Positions 1-9,399 of a DNA stretch of 64,000 bases are shown piece by piece (within the stretch, counting starts at the first letter, position 1; each line of letters begins with the position of its first letter). Under the pieces are notes generated by a model, which ran no database searches, was not told the DNA's origin, and saw only the letters and a list, made by a program, of their open reading frames with translations. The stretch covers positions 1-64,000 of the forward strand of contig JAILMW010000007.1 of assembly GCA_024692235.1 (NCBI GenBank). Direction: 5' to 3'. The stretch is from Saccharofermentans sp. Lineage in GTDB: Bacteria; Bacillota; Clostridia; Saccharofermentanales; Saccharofermentanaceae. The translations under genes were made by a program, and so were the position numbers.

Positions 1-2271
1 GAGCTCTACATGAACGGCTATATCAGAGCCGGAGGATCAGTAACTACAAACAGCTGGATGACTGAGGTTACAGGTATCGAGGAGAATACCGCTATCCTTG
101 ATATGCCTGATTGGTCAGAAAGCATCCTTGCTAAGGCAGAGATCCTTCCCGTTATCGATCCTCAAGTATTAGTATCTCAGGATCAGGTAGTAGCAAACGG
201 TTACTACAAGGTAACGACTTATACCTATAGTTCTGTCGGTAATCTTATAAGTGTCAATGATCCTACGGGTACTGTGTTCTACACATATAACGCAGACGGT
301 TATATGACCAGCGTTACTAATGCTAACGGGGAAGTCATCTTCTACACATATAACGACGCAGGTCTTGTAGCTTCTATGACCATAGACGAAGAAACGATCG
401 ACTATGGTTACGACAATATGGGAAGACTTATATCAGTAACGGATTCTGAAGGAACTACCAACTATACTTACGATGCAGTAGGTAACAGAGCAACAACAGA
501 ATACCCTAACGGATTAACAACAACATACGAATATAACGAGAATAACGTCCTTATAAGCCAGATAACAACGAATGAGGACGGAGATATCTTACAGAGCTTC
601 GAATACACGATCGGAGACAATAACGAGAGACTTACATGTACTGAGATCGGAAGAACAGTATCTTACGAGTACGATGAACTCGAGCGTCTCGTATCTGAGA
701 CAGTTAAAGTCGGTGATGACGTATCTGTCACAACGTATACCTACGACTCCAATTCCAACAGAATCTCAATGGACAGGGATGGAGAAGTAACAGTATATGA
801 GTATAACGAACTCGGACAGCTTGTAAGTGCAGGCGGTATTGAATATACATGGGATAACGCAGGCAACCTTGTAAGCCAGTCCAATAATGGAACGATTGTA
901 GCTTCGTATACTTATGACTGCCACAATAGGATGTTAACGGCAACTGTAAATACATCTTCCGGAACACTTGAGCAGTCCTATACCTACGATTACTTAGGTA
1001 ACAGGACCTCCAAGACAACTGATGGTGTAACTACAGAGTTCACGACTGACCTCTCAACTGGTTACAGTCAGATACTGAAGGCGGTAACAGACGATGAAGT
1101 TATCTATTACACCAGAGGGTTCGAACTCATCGCAAGAAGAGTCGGCTCAGATGCATCCTACTACATCTACGATGGAGGAATGTCAGTAAGAGCACTCTCA
1201 GATGAGACCGGTTCTATAACAGACACCTATGTTTTTGATGCTTTCGGTAATGAGACTTCAAGAACAGGTGAATCTGAGAACAGCTATGGCTTCCAGGGTG
1301 AAGAGCAGGATGAGACAGGACTCTATTATCTGAGAGCCAGATATATGGATCCCTCAACCGGTACGTTTACCTCGATGGATACATATGCAGGAAAACTCTC
1401 TGATCCTATGAGTCTTCACAAGTACATGTTTGCTAACTCTAATCCAGTTAAGTATTGTGATCCGAGCGGACATTTTTCAATGGTTGACATGTGTGTGGGA
1501 ATGGCGATATTTTCAGTTCTTTGTGGTACAACATACTATATTCTTGGAGAGTATTTTCATGTAGAGAAAAATGAATACTATTATGGAGGTTTGTTAGCAG
1601 CATTTATTGTTGGTGCGATTATCGGAGCTTTAGCTGGTGCATTTCTAATTTACATGTACGGAATGGTGTGCTTCAGCTTGTTATTACGCACATTGTGCTA
1701 TATAGCATTGCTCGTTGGAATTCCTTTGTGTATGGGCATTGGATATATGGCAAGAGTTACTGGCAATGAAGATATAGCTATATTATATGAGTCATTAGGT
1801 TTTTACATTGTCATTAGTCTTCTTTTGGATTTTTTGCCTTATGTAACAATCTATTTAAAACGTAATAAACGTGGTGCAATATATATTGGAGGTCGCGAGG
1901 CTCCCAATGGTTGGGTCGATGTGAATGAATCAATGTCGGAAGAATCGAGGGAATACCAGGCTCAGATAACTGGACATGATGGGCAAGTATGGTACCAAAA
2001 TGGCGTAAAATTCGATGGCATGACGGATGGAACCCTCATTGAAGTTAAAGGAGATTATTCTTTTGCGGTAGACCCTAATACAGGTGAGTTCAGAGATTGG
2101 TTTACAGGCGCTAATAGTATGGTTGATCAAGCTAATCGACAGATAGCGGCGTCTGATGGAATGCCTATATGTTGGTATTTTAGTGATGAGTCGACAATGA
2201 ATGCCACACAGGCATTATTTGAAGAGAATGGTATATCTGGTATACAATTTGCATATGTGCCTGCTTCTTGA
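1..2271 (+). CDS. RHS/YD-repeat polymorphic toxin, C-terminal part (5' end outside window)
   Basis: The frame is open from the first base, so the gene starts upstream. Numbering from the Met at base 10, residues about 60-440 are YD repeats that form the RHS shell. The RHS core signature follows at about 420-490 and ends in NPVKYCDPSGHF, the usual junction before a variable toxin tip. Residues about 490-617 hold several hydrophobic segments. Residues about 645-753 resemble the restriction-endonuclease-fold toxin Tox-REase-5: YQAQITG, then FDG with D669, then EVKG with E678 and K680 as the likely D...ExK nuclease site. The tip is visibly AT-richer than the repeat region. It is probably a contact-dependent or secreted nuclease toxin; the family call is from motif memory. 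The immunity candidate follows directly. Confidence 0.85.
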   Translation, partial: ELYMNGYIRAGGSVTTNSWMTEVTGIEENTAILDMPDWSESILAKAEILPVIDPQVLVSQDQVVANGYYKVTTYTYSSVGNLISVNDPTGTVFYTYNADGYMTSVTNANGEVIFYTYNDAGLVASMTIDEETIDYGYDNMGRLISVTDSEGTTNYTYDAVGNRATTEYPNGLTTTYEYNENNVLISQITTNEDGDILQSFEYTIGDNNERLTCTEIGRTVSYEYDELERLVSETVKVGDDVSVTTYTYDSNSNRISMDRDGEVTVYEYNELGQLVSAGGIEYTWDNAGNLVSQSNNGTIVASYTYDCHNRMLTATVNTSSGTLEQSYTYDYLGNRTSKTTDGVTTEFTTDLSTGYSQILKAVTDDEVIYYTRGFELIARRVGSDASYYIYDGGMSVRALSDETGSITDTYVFDAFGNETSRTGESENSYGFQGEEQDETGLYYLRARYMDPSTGTFTSMDTYAGKLSDPMSLHKYMFANSNPVKYCDPSGHFSMVDMCVGMAIFSVLCGTTYYILGEYFHVEKNEYYYGGLLAAFIVGAIIGALAGAFLIYMYGMVCFSLLLRTLCYIALLVGIPLCMGIGYMARVTGNEDIAILYESLGFYIVISLLLDFLPYVTIYLKRNKRGAIYIGGREAPNGWVDVNESMSEESREYQAQITGHDGQVWYQNGVKFDGMTDGTLIEVKGDYSFAVDPNTGEFRDWFTGANSMVDQANRQIAASDGMPICWYFSDESTMNATQALFEENGISGIQFAYVPAS

Positions 2272-2285
2272 TAAGGAGATGTATT

Positions 2286-2969
2286 ATGTTCATAAAGCAT
2301 AAAATAATATTTTGGGGTTCATACCAGCGTCAAGTTTCTTTTGTAGATGTTGTTGATAGCGCTATAGAAATATTGAAGTGCATACAAAATGAATCAGATT
2401 TTGGAAATTCACTTATGGTTAAGAGCAATGGCTGCTACATTGACTATTCCGAAATTGATTTGCCCAATACTATTGCTAGCGGAGTTAATCACGAACGAGA
2501 TGTTACTTTTCCCGAACTTGGCTATAGAATTGAGTTTAGATTGTTTATTCAAAATTCAATTGTGTATGGTAGTTTTCTAATTGGCGCAACTTCGCCTGAT
2601 GTAGTCAATACATTTACTATGAGCATTCCGATGAATTTAGATTTAGAAAAATGTGAAACAAGAGAGAGAATAAAGCGTATATTTGTAGGTGTATCGAGAT
2701 CGTATAACTGGTTTTGGGGGGCTGTAATAAATAATTATATGCGCAGTAAGTTTTCTTATTTATTTCGCGATGGGAGACCATCTACTTTATATTGGCTTAA
2801 TTACTTTCAAGCTGACATAACGAAAGGTTTAAATCAGACTGAATATACATTGCTACGCGATAAATACGGAGTGAAACTTGATCAAAATATAATTACAATA
2901 GACTATAATTTGTGTTTTAATGAATCTATATATGAAATTAACAATATGTTACTTGCAAAATTGATATAA
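2286..2969 (+). CDS. Probable immunity protein for the RHS toxin
   Basis: This 227-residue soluble protein begins 14 bases after the toxin stop. ATG 2286 is chosen because AAGGAG lies 7 bases upstream (2273-2278); a TTG start at 2268 would overlap the toxin and has no such site. The N-terminus (FWGSYQRQ, then an amphipathic helix) recalls Imm52, a family reported beside Tox-REase-5 toxins, but I am not certain of that family. No signal peptide or membrane segment is seen, as expected for a cytoplasmic antitoxin. Like the toxin tip it is AT-rich compared with the genes that follow, suggesting the pair travels together. A terminator follows. Confidence 0.65.
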   Translation: MFIKHKIIFWGSYQRQVSFVDVVDSAIEILKCIQNESDFGNSLMVKSNGCYIDYSEIDLPNTIASGVNHERDVTFPELGYRIEFRLFIQNSIVYGSFLIGATSPDVVNTFTMSIPMNLDLEKCETRERIKRIFVGVSRSYNWFWGAVINNYMRSKFSYLFRDGRPSTLYWLNYFQADITKGLNQTEYTLLRDKYGVKLDQNIITIDYNLCFNESIYEINNMLLAKLI

Positions 2970-3020
2970 ACAGAATTGTTGTTGTAAATTAGTATTTGTT
3001 ATGTTACATTCGAATCTAAT

Positions 3021-3061
3021 AAAGGCGGTTATCCAAATTCGGGATGACCGCCTTTATTTTC
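3021..3061 (+). terminator. Rho-independent terminator after toxin-immunity pair
   Basis: AAAGGCGGTTATCC pairs with GGATGACCGCCTTT (one internal irregularity), followed by a T-rich stretch. It separates the toxin locus from the ileS operon. Confidence 0.85.
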
Positions 3062-3099
3062 TGTATTCGTGCTGATAACGCTCTTACATCCTGCGCTTC

Positions 3100-3129
3100 T
3101 TGACTTTCACCTTAATAAATTTATATAAT
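3100..3129 (+). promoter_or_regulatory. Promoter of the ileS operon
   Basis: TTGACT (3100-3105) and TATAAT (3124-3129) are 18 bases apart. The leader to ileS is about 60 bases and contains a small hairpin (TGCCC TTT GGGGCA, about 3154-3169). It is too short for a T-box, and none is seen. Confidence 0.65.
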
Positions 3130-3197
3130 TAAAAGCCGTATTGTAGGCATACTATGCCCTTTGGGGCATTGCAAATAAATGATCTAAGGTGAATATT

Positions 3198-6100
3198 ATG
3201 TACAACAAAGTATCTAAGGACATGAAGTTTATCGACAGAGAGCAGGAAGTGCTTGCTTTCTGGAAGGAGAATGACATCTATAAGAAGTCATTGAAGTCCG
3301 AGAAGGACGGAGCTCCGACATTTACACTATTTGACGGACCTCCCACGGCTAACGGTAAGCCCCACATCGGACATATTAAGACTCGTGTCATTAAGGATCT
3401 TGTACCCAGATATCATTCCATGAAGGGTGAAGCAGTAAGCTTCAAGGCCGGTTGGGATACACATGGTCTCCCTGTAGAGCTTGAAGTCGAGAAGTCTCTT
3501 GGCATCAACGGTAAGCCTCAGATCGAGAGTTACGGTGTTGAGCCCTTTATCAAGAAGTGTAAGGAGTCCGTATGGACATATAAGGATCAGTGGGAGCACA
3601 TGTCCGATCGCGTAGGCTTCTGGGCTGATATGGAGAATCCTTACGTTACATATGACAATAACTATATCGAGTCCGAGTGGTGGGCATTGAAGACAATGTG
3701 GGACAAGGGCCTTCTTTATAAGGGCCACAAGATCGTTCCTTATTGCCCCAGATGCGGTACTGCTCTTTCTTCTCATGAGGTCGCACAGGGATATAAGACA
3801 GTTAAGGAGAGATCCGCTGTCGTAAGATTTAAGATCGTAGGTGAGGATGCTTATTTCCTTGCTTGGACAACAACACCCTGGACACTTCCTTCCAACGTTG
3901 CACTCTGCCTTAACCCCGATTCCGAGTATGCAAAGGTAAAGGCTGCAGACGGCTATACATATTATATGGCTGTTGCTCTTCTCGATAAGGTATTGGGTAA
4001 GCTTGCTAAGCCTGATGAGGGTGTCGCAGCATACGAGATCTTGGAGAAGTACAAGGGTACAGACCTTAAGGGTAAGGCTTACGAGCCTCTCTTCGAGTGC
4101 TCCGGTAAGGAAGCAGCTAATCAGAAGAAGAAGGCACACTTCGCAGTATGCGATAACTACGTAACAATGGAAGACGGTACCGGTATCGTACATATCGCTC
4201 CCGCATTTGGTGAGGACGACGCAAGGGTAGGAAGAGAGAATGACCTTCCCATGATCCAGTTCGTAGATACAAGGGGTAACCTTACAGAGGAGACTCCTTA
4301 TGCAGGTACATTCGTTAAGGATGCAGATCCTCTCGTACTTAAGGATCTTGACGCTCAGGGACTTTTATACGATGCTCCCAAGTTCGAGCACGAGTATCCT
4401 TTCTGCTGGAGATGTGACACACCTCTTATCTACTTTGCAAGAAGCACATGGTTCATCGCTATGAGCACAAAGAGGGAAGAGCTTCTTAAGTCCAATAAGA
4501 TGGTAAATTGGTATCCCGAGTCCATCAGAGACGGTCGTATGGGCGACTTCCTTGAGAATGTTATCGACTGGGGTATCTCCCGTGAGAGATATTGGGGTAC
4601 ACCTCTTCCCGTATGGGAGTGCGAGTGCGGTCACAGACACTGCATCGGTTCCATCGAGGAATTGAAGTCCATGAGTGACGATTGTCCTGATGACATCGAG
4701 CTCCATAAGCCTTATGTAGATAACGTACATATCAAGTGCCCCGAGTGCGGAGGCAAGATGACAAGGGTTCCCGAAGTTATCGACTGCTGGTTTGATTCCG
4801 GTGCTATGCCTTTCGCTCAGTATCACTATCCTTTTGAGAATAAGGAATACTTCGAGAAGCACTATCCCTGCCAGTTCATCTCCGAGGCTCTTGACCAGAC
4901 AAGAGGCTGGTTCTATTCGCTTATCGCTGAAAGTACCGTTCTCTTCGGCAGAGCTCCTTTTGAGAACTGTATCGTAATGGGTCTCGTTATGGACGAGAGC
5001 GGAATCAAGATGAGTAAGCATAAGGGTAATGTAGTAGATCCCTGGGATATCCTTAATCTTGAGGGTGCTGATGCCGCAAGATGGTATTTCTATTCTACAA
5101 GTGCACCCTGGCTTCCTAACAGATTCTCACACGATGCCGTTAAGGAAGGACAGAGCAAGTTCATCGGTACATACTGGAATACATATGCATTCTACGTAAT
5201 GTATGCTGATATCGATAACTTCGATCCTACACAGCATAAGCTTGATGTTAAGAGCCTCTGCGCTATGGACAGATGGGTACTCTCAAGACTTAATTCGCTT
5301 ATCAAGGTCGTAGATAATAAGCTTGCTACATACGATATCACTACTGCAGCAAGACTTATCCAGGACTTCACTGACGAGCTTTCCAACTGGTACGTAAGAA
5401 GAGGCCGTGAGAGATACTGGGCAGGCGACATGAATAAGGATAAGATCGATGCTTTCATGACGCTCTACACGGTTCTTGAGCAGTTCACAAGACTTTGTGC
5501 GCCTTTTGTTCCTTTCGTAACTGAGGCCGTATACCAGAATATGGTACGAAGCGTTGATAAGAATGCACCTGAATCCGTTCACTTGTGTTCTTACCCTGTT
5601 GCAGATGAGTCTCTTATCGACACTGAGCTTGAGACAGAGATGGAGCTCGTAAGAAATATCGTCGAGCTTGGTCGTGCCGCTCGAAATGCAGCTAATATCA
5701 AGAACAGACAGCCTATCTCCGATATCTATGTAGTATCCGATACTAAGCTTGATGAGGAGTATCAGGGAATCGTAAGAGATGAGCTTAATATCAAGAACAT
5801 CAAGATCCTTGACGATGCTTCCGCTCTTGTTGATTACAGTTTCAAGCCTCAGCTCAGAACCTGCGGTCGTAAGTTCGGACCTAAGCTTAATGCTGCTAAG
5901 GAAGTTATCGCTAACCTTCCCGGTAAGGAGACGATGGATGCTCTTAAGAAGGGCGCTATCAAGCTTACGGTTGACGGTGAGGAGTTCGAGATGACAGAGG
6001 AGGATTTCCTTGTAGAGCTCGTTCAGCCCGAGGGTCTTTCCACGCAGTCCGATAAGGGTGTAACTGTATCTCTTAATACTGTTCTTACGGAAGATCTTAT

Positions 6101-6359
6101 CGAGGAAGGTCTTGTAAGAGAGATCATCTCAAAGATCCAGAATCAGCGTAAGGAGACAGAAGGTCTTCAGGTTACAGATCGTATCGCTCTTACATATAGC
6201 GGCAACGATAAGCTCGGCGCCGTTATCGAGCATAAGAAGGATATAATCGCAGCCGAAGTTCTTGCTACATCCATTACTGCAGGTACAGGAAGCGAGGAGA
6301 ACCTTCGCGAGTGGTCTGTTAACGGCGAGAAGATCAACCTGTCTCTTAAGAAGGCATAA
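3198..6359 (+). CDS. ileS: Isoleucyl-tRNA synthetase, long (type 2) form
   Basis: Class I synthetase that charges tRNA-Ile in the cytoplasm. The ATP-site motif HIGH is at residues 56-59 and the KMSKS-type loop is KMSKH at 604-608. A CPRCG zinc-like motif with SSHEVAQGYK follows in the editing half, and further Cys pairs (CECGHRHC, CPECGG) occur later. The length of 1,053 residues and the GPPTANGKPHIGH context match the eukaryote-like type 2 IleRS rather than the roughly 920-residue type 1. ATG 3198 is preferred to GTG 3189 because AAGGTG sits 6 bases upstream of it. It heads a tight operon that runs to the ispH-rpsA fusion. Confidence 0.95.
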   Translation: MYNKVSKDMKFIDREQEVLAFWKENDIYKKSLKSEKDGAPTFTLFDGPPTANGKPHIGHIKTRVIKDLVPRYHSMKGEAVSFKAGWDTHGLPVELEVEKSLGINGKPQIESYGVEPFIKKCKESVWTYKDQWEHMSDRVGFWADMENPYVTYDNNYIESEWWALKTMWDKGLLYKGHKIVPYCPRCGTALSSHEVAQGYKTVKERSAVVRFKIVGEDAYFLAWTTTPWTLPSNVALCLNPDSEYAKVKAADGYTYYMAVALLDKVLGKLAKPDEGVAAYEILEKYKGTDLKGKAYEPLFECSGKEAANQKKKAHFAVCDNYVTMEDGTGIVHIAPAFGEDDARVGRENDLPMIQFVDTRGNLTEETPYAGTFVKDADPLVLKDLDAQGLLYDAPKFEHEYPFCWRCDTPLIYFARSTWFIAMSTKREELLKSNKMVNWYPESIRDGRMGDFLENVIDWGISRERYWGTPLPVWECECGHRHCIGSIEELKSMSDDCPDDIELHKPYVDNVHIKCPECGGKMTRVPEVIDCWFDSGAMPFAQYHYPFENKEYFEKHYPCQFISEALDQTRGWFYSLIAESTVLFGRAPFENCIVMGLVMDESGIKMSKHKGNVVDPWDILNLEGADAARWYFYSTSAPWLPNRFSHDAVKEGQSKFIGTYWNTYAFYVMYADIDNFDPTQHKLDVKSLCAMDRWVLSRLNSLIKVVDNKLATYDITTAARLIQDFTDELSNWYVRRGRERYWAGDMNKDKIDAFMTLYTVLEQFTRLCAPFVPFVTEAVYQNMVRSVDKNAPESVHLCSYPVADESLIDTELETEMELVRNIVELGRAARNAANIKNRQPISDIYVVSDTKLDEEYQGIVRDELNIKNIKILDDASALVDYSFKPQLRTCGRKFGPKLNAAKEVIANLPGKETMDALKKGAIKLTVDGEEFEMTEEDFLVELVQPEGLSTQSDKGVTVSLNTVLTEDLIEEGLVREIISKIQNQRKETEGLQVTDRIALTYSGNDKLGAVIEHKKDIIAAEVLATSITAGTGSEENLREWSVNGEKINLSLKKA

Positions 6360-6362
6360 TTT

Positions 6363-7085
6363 ATGATATTTCAACTTCTAAGGAGCGGTCTTTCCGGACC
6401 TGAGATAGTAATGCACATCATAATGATGTTCATTGCTATCACGCTCACTTTCTCATTCCATGAGTTCATGCATGCTGCTACAGCAGTATGGCTTGGTGAT
6501 GATACGCCGAAGAGAATGGGCAGATACACAATGAATCCTTTGGTTCATTCAGATCCCATGGGTACCATCCTTATCCTTCTTATAGGATTCGGATGGGGCC
6601 GCCCAGTGGTATATAATCCTGCAGCATTAAGGAAGTACAAGAATATCCGTCTCATGAATATATTGGTGGCTTTCGCAGGACCTTTCGGTAATTTCCTCAT
6701 GGCTCTGGCAGGAACGGTGATAGGTACCGTGATCGAGTGCGTCTGTGACATCGATTCCAACAGTATCGTATTTGTTATCTACGGTATTATGAGTTATCTT
6801 GTGACATTCTCATTGGGACTTATGGCATTTAATCTTCTTCCTATTAATCCTCTTGACGGATTTAAGATCCTTGATGAGCTTATTCCTTTGAAGTTCAAGT
6901 ATAATTCCGAAGGATATAAGAAGTTTGTTGCTCTGGGACCTCAGATACTGCTTATACTTATCATCATAGGCAGATTAGGCGGCATGGATATTCTCGGAAC
7001 TATTATGGGCATCATATCTTTCCCTGCCAGTTTTCTGCTTGGTGTGATAAAACTCTTGATATATATGGCTTTCGGAGTGTTGTAA
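6363..7085 (+). CDS. Site-2-type (M50) membrane metalloprotease
   Basis: A 240-residue polytopic membrane protein. HEFMH at residues 33-37 is the zinc-binding HExxH in a membrane helix, and NPLDG further along supplies the second motif (the LDG aspartate). The pattern of HExxH with MNPLVHSDPMGT matches the small rhomboid-like site-2 protease family often found beside scpA in Firmicutes. It starts 3 bases after ileS and is followed 3 bases later by scpA, so it is cotranscribed. The substrate is unknown. It is distinct from the PDZ-containing RseP homologue at 29879. Confidence 0.85.
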   Translation: MIFQLLRSGLSGPEIVMHIIMMFIAITLTFSFHEFMHAATAVWLGDDTPKRMGRYTMNPLVHSDPMGTILILLIGFGWGRPVVYNPAALRKYKNIRLMNILVAFAGPFGNFLMALAGTVIGTVIECVCDIDSNSIVFVIYGIMSYLVTFSLGLMAFNLLPINPLDGFKILDELIPLKFKYNSEGYKKFVALGPQILLILIIIGRLGGMDILGTIMGIISFPASFLLGVIKLLIYMAFGVL

Positions 7086-7088
7086 CCC

Positions 7089-7865
7089 ATGGAAGAAGCT
7101 TTATCTCACGTAAGGCCGGCGCTTAAGATAAGAGAATTTGAAGGTCCTCTGGATCTTCTTTTCCATCTTATAGAGAAAAATGATATCGATATATACGATA
7201 TCCCTATCTCTGAAGTAACAGAACAGTATATGGACTTTATCGCCAAGATGGAGTCACTTGATATGGAAGTCACATCAGAGTTCCTTGTTATGGCAGCGAC
7301 CCTTGTCCATATCAAGTCCAGGATGATGCTTCCCGGTCGTAAGGGCGACAACGAAGATGAAGGTGAGGATCCCAGAGAGGAACTTGTCATAAGCCTTCTT
7401 CGATACAAGAGATGTAAGCTTTTGTCGGGTGAACTCAAGGAAAGACACGATATATATACGGATTGCTATTACAGGCTTCCTTCTACCGCTAAGGAAATGG
7501 ATGTTGAGATCAAGCTTCCTCCTCAGGAATTCGTATCTTCTGAGTTCGACGAAGCGGTAAAGAATATCTGTGCCAGAAATGAGATCAGATTTGCCGATAT
7601 CGCGGCAAAGATCACGCACATCCTTAAGAAGGATAAGCTCTCGGTAAGAGAGAGGATGAAGTCCGTATGGCTTACTATCTCAAGGCGAGGCAAGATGTTC
7701 TTCCACGAGCTTTTCGATAAGGATAACCCTCCCGAGAAAATCGACAGGATAGTAGGATTCCTGGCTGTGTTGGAGCTTTTAAGAGGCAATAAGATAAAGG
7801 CATCACAGAAGAAGCCTTTCGATGTGATACTTATAGAAGATAAAGGAACAGGTGAGACTTCATGA
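7089..7865 (+). CDS. scpA: Segregation and condensation protein A
   Basis: The kleisin subunit that bridges SMC heads in the bacterial condensin and works with ScpB in chromosome compaction and segregation. The N-terminal helix region FEGPLDLLFHLIEKNDIDIYD is the family hallmark, and the acidic middle and C-terminal winged-helix portion (FLAVLELLRGNKI) are also typical. At 258 residues it has normal length. The stop overlaps the scpB start by 4 bases (ATGA), indicating translational coupling. Confidence 0.95.
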   Translation: MEEALSHVRPALKIREFEGPLDLLFHLIEKNDIDIYDIPISEVTEQYMDFIAKMESLDMEVTSEFLVMAATLVHIKSRMMLPGRKGDNEDEGEDPREELVISLLRYKRCKLLSGELKERHDIYTDCYYRLPSTAKEMDVEIKLPPQEFVSSEFDEAVKNICARNEIRFADIAAKITHILKKDKLSVRERMKSVWLTISRRGKMFFHELFDKDNPPEKIDRIVGFLAVLELLRGNKIKASQKKPFDVILIEDKGTGETS

Positions 7866-8518
7866 GCGATTTAGCAGATAAGTTCGAACTGCCGGTACAG
7901 GAAGTATCAGCCGCTTGTGAGGCATTGCTCTTTGCTTCCGGCGAGAGCCTGTCTCTTAATAAACTTGCTGAGATCCTCAATATGGACAAGCAGATAATAA
8001 GCGATGCCATGGATAAGCTTATCCTGGAGTATACCAACGACCCGTGGGGCGGCCTTCTTATAAGGAAGATAGAAGATTCGTACATTATGTGTACCAAGCC
8101 CGGAATGAAGAAGATCTTAGAGAGATTTTTCAGCCCCAAGGCTAAGCCTCCGTTGTCTCAGGCTTCCTACGAGACGCTTGCAGTTATCGCATATAATCAG
8201 CCCGTTACAAGAGCACAGGTAGAGGCTGTACGAGGCGTGTCCAGTGACAGTATCATAGCAAGGCTCCTGGACAGAGGCTGGATCTGCGAGAGCGGTACTC
8301 TTGATGCTCCCGGAAGACCTTCTCTCTTTTCTACGACAGAGCAGTTCCTTCTTGAGTTCGGTATCGAATCCGTAGACGAACTGCCTTCCATGGAGCTTAT
8401 GAGCTATAAGACTATAAGAGACCTTGAAGAATCCCTCGACAAGGCAGCAGGTAATGATGACAGACAGATATCCATCGATGCCTATATGTCTGCCGAGAAG
8501 GAGAGTGAGGAACAGTAA
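7862..8518 (+). CDS. scpB: Segregation and condensation protein B
   Basis: A 218-residue partner of ScpA in the SMC complex, made of two winged-helix domains. It has the conserved CEALLFASGE start and the ETLAVIAYNQPVTRAQVEAVRG segment followed by RGWI and GRPSLFSTT, all typical. It overlaps scpA by 4 bases and the next gene by 1 base, so it sits mid-operon. The acidic tail (about 200-218) is variable in the family. Confidence 0.95.
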   Translation: MSDLADKFELPVQEVSAACEALLFASGESLSLNKLAEILNMDKQIISDAMDKLILEYTNDPWGGLLIRKIEDSYIMCTKPGMKKILERFFSPKAKPPLSQASYETLAVIAYNQPVTRAQVEAVRGVSSDSIIARLLDRGWICESGTLDAPGRPSLFSTTEQFLLEFGIESVDELPSMELMSYKTIRDLEESLDKAAGNDDRQISIDAYMSAEKESEEQ

Positions 8519-9399
8519 TGGAAAGCATGATAGATCTTATCGAGTCGAAGCTTCCTGAGATGAGCAAAGGCCATAAGGCAATTGCCAACTATATCTTAAG
8601 TGATTACGACAAAGCGGCCTATATGACGGCAGCGAAGCTCGGAGAAGAGACCGGTGTCAGTGAGTCGACTGTCGTAAGGTTCACGATGGAACTTGGATTT
8701 GACGGTTATCCTCACTTCCAGAATGCATTGAAGGAAGAGCTTAAGAGCAAGCTTACGTCTGTACAGCGACTCAACTATACCGAGAGGTTCTCTGATGATT
8801 CCGATGCCATAAGGGACATAATGAGCGCCGATATGGAGAATCTTAAGGATACGATAGCATCTCTTGACGATAAGGCTATGTCTGAGGCCGTAAAGATGAT
8901 ACTAGGTGCCAGGAAGATATATATCATGGGTCTTCGTTCCAGTTCGCCGCTGTCATCGTTCATGCACTTTTACATGACGCTCCTGTTCGACGATGTTATC
9001 CATATCCACAGTAACAGTACCAATGAAGTATTCGAGCAGATAATGCCTATTACCGATAAAGATGTCATGATCGGTATCTCTTTCCCGAGATACTCACAAA
9101 GGACCATAAAGTCCATGGAATATGCTAAGGTAAGAGGTGCCAAGACTATCGTCATTACCGATAAAGATAATACTGCAATGACGGAGAATGCAGACGTAAA
9201 GCTCTTTGCCAAGTCCAGTATGGCCTCCTTTGTAGATTCTCTGGCGGCGCCTCTGTCACTTATAAACGCTTTGCTCGTTACTCTGGGAATGCACAGAAGA
9301 GAGCATATAGTCAATTCATTTGAAGCATTAGAGACCTTATGGTCACAATATAAAGTCTATGAAGTCGGAAGAGACAGGAATACGGAGGAAGAACCATGA
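8518..9399 (+). CDS. MurR/RpiR family transcriptional regulator
   Basis: A 293-residue regulator. The N-terminal RpiR-type helix-turn-helix covers about residues 1-80 (LGEETGVSESTVVRFTMELG as the recognition segment). A SIS phosphosugar-binding domain follows at about 115-250 (IMGLRSSSPLSSFMHF, then GISFPRYSQRT). Members usually sense sugar phosphates such as N-acetylmuramic acid 6-phosphate, but no sugar gene is next to it. It overlaps scpB by 1 base and cmk by 4, so it is cotranscribed with housekeeping genes. Its target genes cannot be told from here. Confidence 0.85.
   Translation: MESMIDLIESKLPEMSKGHKAIANYILSDYDKAAYMTAAKLGEETGVSESTVVRFTMELGFDGYPHFQNALKEELKSKLTSVQRLNYTERFSDDSDAIRDIMSADMENLKDTIASLDDKAMSEAVKMILGARKIYIMGLRSSSPLSSFMHFYMTLLFDDVIHIHSNSTNEVFEQIMPITDKDVMIGISFPRYSQRTIKSMEYAKVRGAKTIVITDKDNTAMTENADVKLFAKSSMASFVDSLAAPLSLINALLVTLGMHRREHIVNSFEALETLWSQYKVYEVGRDRNTEEEP

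Noticed and set aside
3130..3197. Possible T-box or other riboswitch before ileS
   Set aside because: The leader is only about 60 bases and lacks the T-box consensus; just one small hairpin.
3327..4193. 288-codon minus-strand frame opposite ileS
   Set aside because: Shadow of a strongly codon-biased gene; no ribosome site or family motif.
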